Shown: one piece after another, positions 62,942 to 64,000 of the stretch | How positions within the stretch are numbered: the first letter of the stretch is position 1 | Layout of the letters: each line of letters starts with the position of its first letter | Source of the DNA: Ascidiaceihabitans sp. | GTDB taxonomy: Bacteria > Pseudomonadota > Alphaproteobacteria > Rhodobacterales > Rhodobacteraceae | Reading direction: 5' to 3' | Length of the DNA stretch: 64,000 nucleotides | Assembly (NCBI GenBank): GCA_028825475.1 | Contig: JAPKAB010000002.1 | Coordinates: 1-64,000 of the forward strand | Position numbers and translations under genes: made by a program | The notes under the pieces: generated by a model | What the model was told of the DNA's origin: nothing | The model's input: only the letters and a program-made list of their open reading frames with translations | Database searches by the model: none

Positions 62942-63964
62942 CTACCCAGATTTTCCGTCACCTAAATAGAACATCTGGCACCCTCGTCCTGCCCGTTTCG
63001 AGGCATAAAGTGCGATGTCGGCCTGCTCATATAGCTGTTTGGCTGTTGCTGTATCACTCGTGATTTTGAACACCGTCCCAATACTGGCCGAAATCTTACA
63101 AATTTTGTCCTGAAATTGAATTGGCTTTTCAAAACTGGAAATGATTCGTTGCCCAATAGCACGCATAACGTCTTGGTTTGACTGCTTGGGGAACAAGATA
63201 ACAAATTCGTCCCCCCCCAAACGCGCGACAGTGTCCGCGTCGCGGGTTTCGGCAACCATTATTCGGGCAACCGTTTGCAGGACTTGATCACCTGCGGCAT
63301 GGCCATAAGAATCGTTAACTGTCTTGAAAAAATCCAAATCGATTTGCATCAATGCAAACGCGGTTCCAGCGACCAAATGCCGTTCAATAATCATGTCGAA
63401 CGCCCGCCGATTTTTTAGGCCCGTAAGTGTATCGGTAAATGCCTGCTCTTCTGCCGCAATCATCGCCCCCTGAAGCCTCAAGTTCAGCTTTCGCGACGCC
63501 TCCATCGCAGCCGACTTAGCTTCAACAAGATAAAGCATTTCGATGGTCAAATCTGTGGGTGCGAAATCGGTGTTTGTTAGTTCATAATCGCGCACAGCAT
63601 CTACTGCTGAAATCCCAAACGACAGGTTCACGATCAACTGTCCAGCGATATGACCGGGCACCAAAACGCCCTTTAAGTTGGTGGTTGGCGGATCACGCAG
63701 TTGTAAGTGCAATTTACTACCTGAGACCGCTTCCAAGTCTTGGGCTGAATTAACCGATCGTGGCCGTTTTAGTGAAAAGACTTCTAAGAACCGCTTGCCC
63801 AGCCAATCCTCACTCTCCCTAATTTTAATGAGTGTCGGCCCGACATGAATAATGTGTCCTGTTTTGTTCAGAACAAGATGCATAGGGCACAAGACATCTA
63901 AGATTGCGCCAGTGTTGCATGGATCCGTTGCAGGGCCGATCAGGTCGACATGACATACCGTCAT
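62942..63964 (-). CDS. Diguanylate cyclase with HNOBA-like sensor domain
   Basis: A 340-residue protein. Residues ~24-150 resemble the heme-NO-binding-associated (HNOBA) domain of guanylate cyclases (LCPMHLVLNKTGHIIHVGPT, FSLKRPRSV and the closing LTNTDFAPTDLTIEMLYLVE). After a helical linker (about 150-172), the GGDEF domain has LTGLKNRRAFD, ARLGGDEFVILF (GGDEF at 250-254) and an intact inhibitory I-site RxxD (Arg241 to Asp244), five residues before GGDEF. It should make c-di-GMP, with product inhibition. GGGAGG precedes the ATG. HNOBA domains usually partner an H-NOX heme protein; one may lie just beyond 64000. Confidence 0.88.
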   Translation of the reverse strand: MTVCHVDLIGPATDPCNTGAILDVLCPMHLVLNKTGHIIHVGPTLIKIRESEDWLGKRFLEVFSLKRPRSVNSAQDLEAVSGSKLHLQLRDPPTTNLKGVLVPGHIAGQLIVNLSFGISAVDAVRDYELTNTDFAPTDLTIEMLYLVEAKSAAMEASRKLNLRLQGAMIAAEEQAFTDTLTGLKNRRAFDMIIERHLVAGTAFALMQIDLDFFKTVNDSYGHAAGDQVLQTVARIMVAETRDADTVARLGGDEFVILFPKQSNQDVMRAIGQRIISSFEKPIQFQDKICKISASIGTVFKITSDTATAKQLYEQADIALYASKRAGRGCQMFYLGDGKSG

Positions 63965-64000
63965 CTCTGGCCTCCCAAATTAAACCGACGCCCTGTCGAA

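Noticed and set aside
1-64000. CRISPR arrays, prophage, insertion sequences, defence islands
   Set aside because: No regularly spaced repeats, transposase, phage structural genes or known defence genes are visible anywhere in the window.

Overview
The window looks like chromosome of a marine Rhodobacterales (Roseobacter-group) alphaproteobacterium with fairly low GC for the group. The evidence is a set of lineage-typical genes and arrangements: the PIN-domain protein coupled to an RlmI-like methyltransferase, the small proteins I recognise as DUF6476, DUF6324, DUF6778 and DUF2852, an alphaproteobacterial tRNA-His with A73 and no G-1, a phosphatidylcholine synthase, and ruvCAB placed just upstream of tol-pal. 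Genus cannot be settled by eye. The sequence is gene-dense and mostly core genome. I see no phage, insertion sequence, CRISPR array, integron or defence island.

Layout. 1-9.5 kb (minus strand): a LytTR membrane regulator, folD and fhs (one-carbon folate metabolism), the PIN/methyltransferase pair, a lipoprotein, and glnE with a coupled small protein. 9.5-13 kb: two decayed genes, a YbaK-type editing deacylase (plus) and a 2-oxoglutarate/Fe(II) oxygenase (minus), flank DUF2852, RDD and aminoacyl-transferase genes. 13-20 kb: a large-permease TRAP transporter (dctPQM) diverges from a Cache-domain histidine kinase and LuxR-type response regulator, the arrangement known for DctSR/DctPQM. 20-22.7 kb: ilvBN behind a promoter, a Val/Ile/Leu-rich leader peptide and an attenuator, all readable in the sequence. 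22.7-27.6 kb: an XRE regulator, a Rieske oxygenase with a translationally coupled 73-residue partner, an amidase and a MOSC protein.

39.4-27.6 kb (minus strand): twelve co-directional genes, ruvC-ruvA-ruvB-hyp-ybgC-tolQ-tolR-tolA-tolB-pal-cpoB-tilS, followed by ftsH. They cover Holliday-junction processing, envelope constriction, tRNA-Ile lysidinylation and membrane proteolysis. 39.6-51.6 kb: DUF1127, prmA, an MFS carrier, priA, DUF484-xerC, a cytochrome P460-like protein, pcs, ogt, rpoH, and rluD divergent from a DUF6476 gene, with both start codons inside one CATG.

51.6-64 kb: tRNA-His, an ArsR/SRPBCC pair behind a double palindrome, a TetR regulator, hom, recJ, tRNA-Glu, a GbsR/MarR regulator with an RND efflux adaptor and pump, and at the edge a diguanylate cyclase with a heme-NO-binding-associated (HNOBA) domain whose upstream partner lies outside the window.

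The strongest observations are regulatory or evolutionary: the ilv attenuator, the two unannotated pseudogenes, the CATG shared start, the operator candidates at ArsR and GbsR, and several small conserved proteins translationally coupled to known enzymes.
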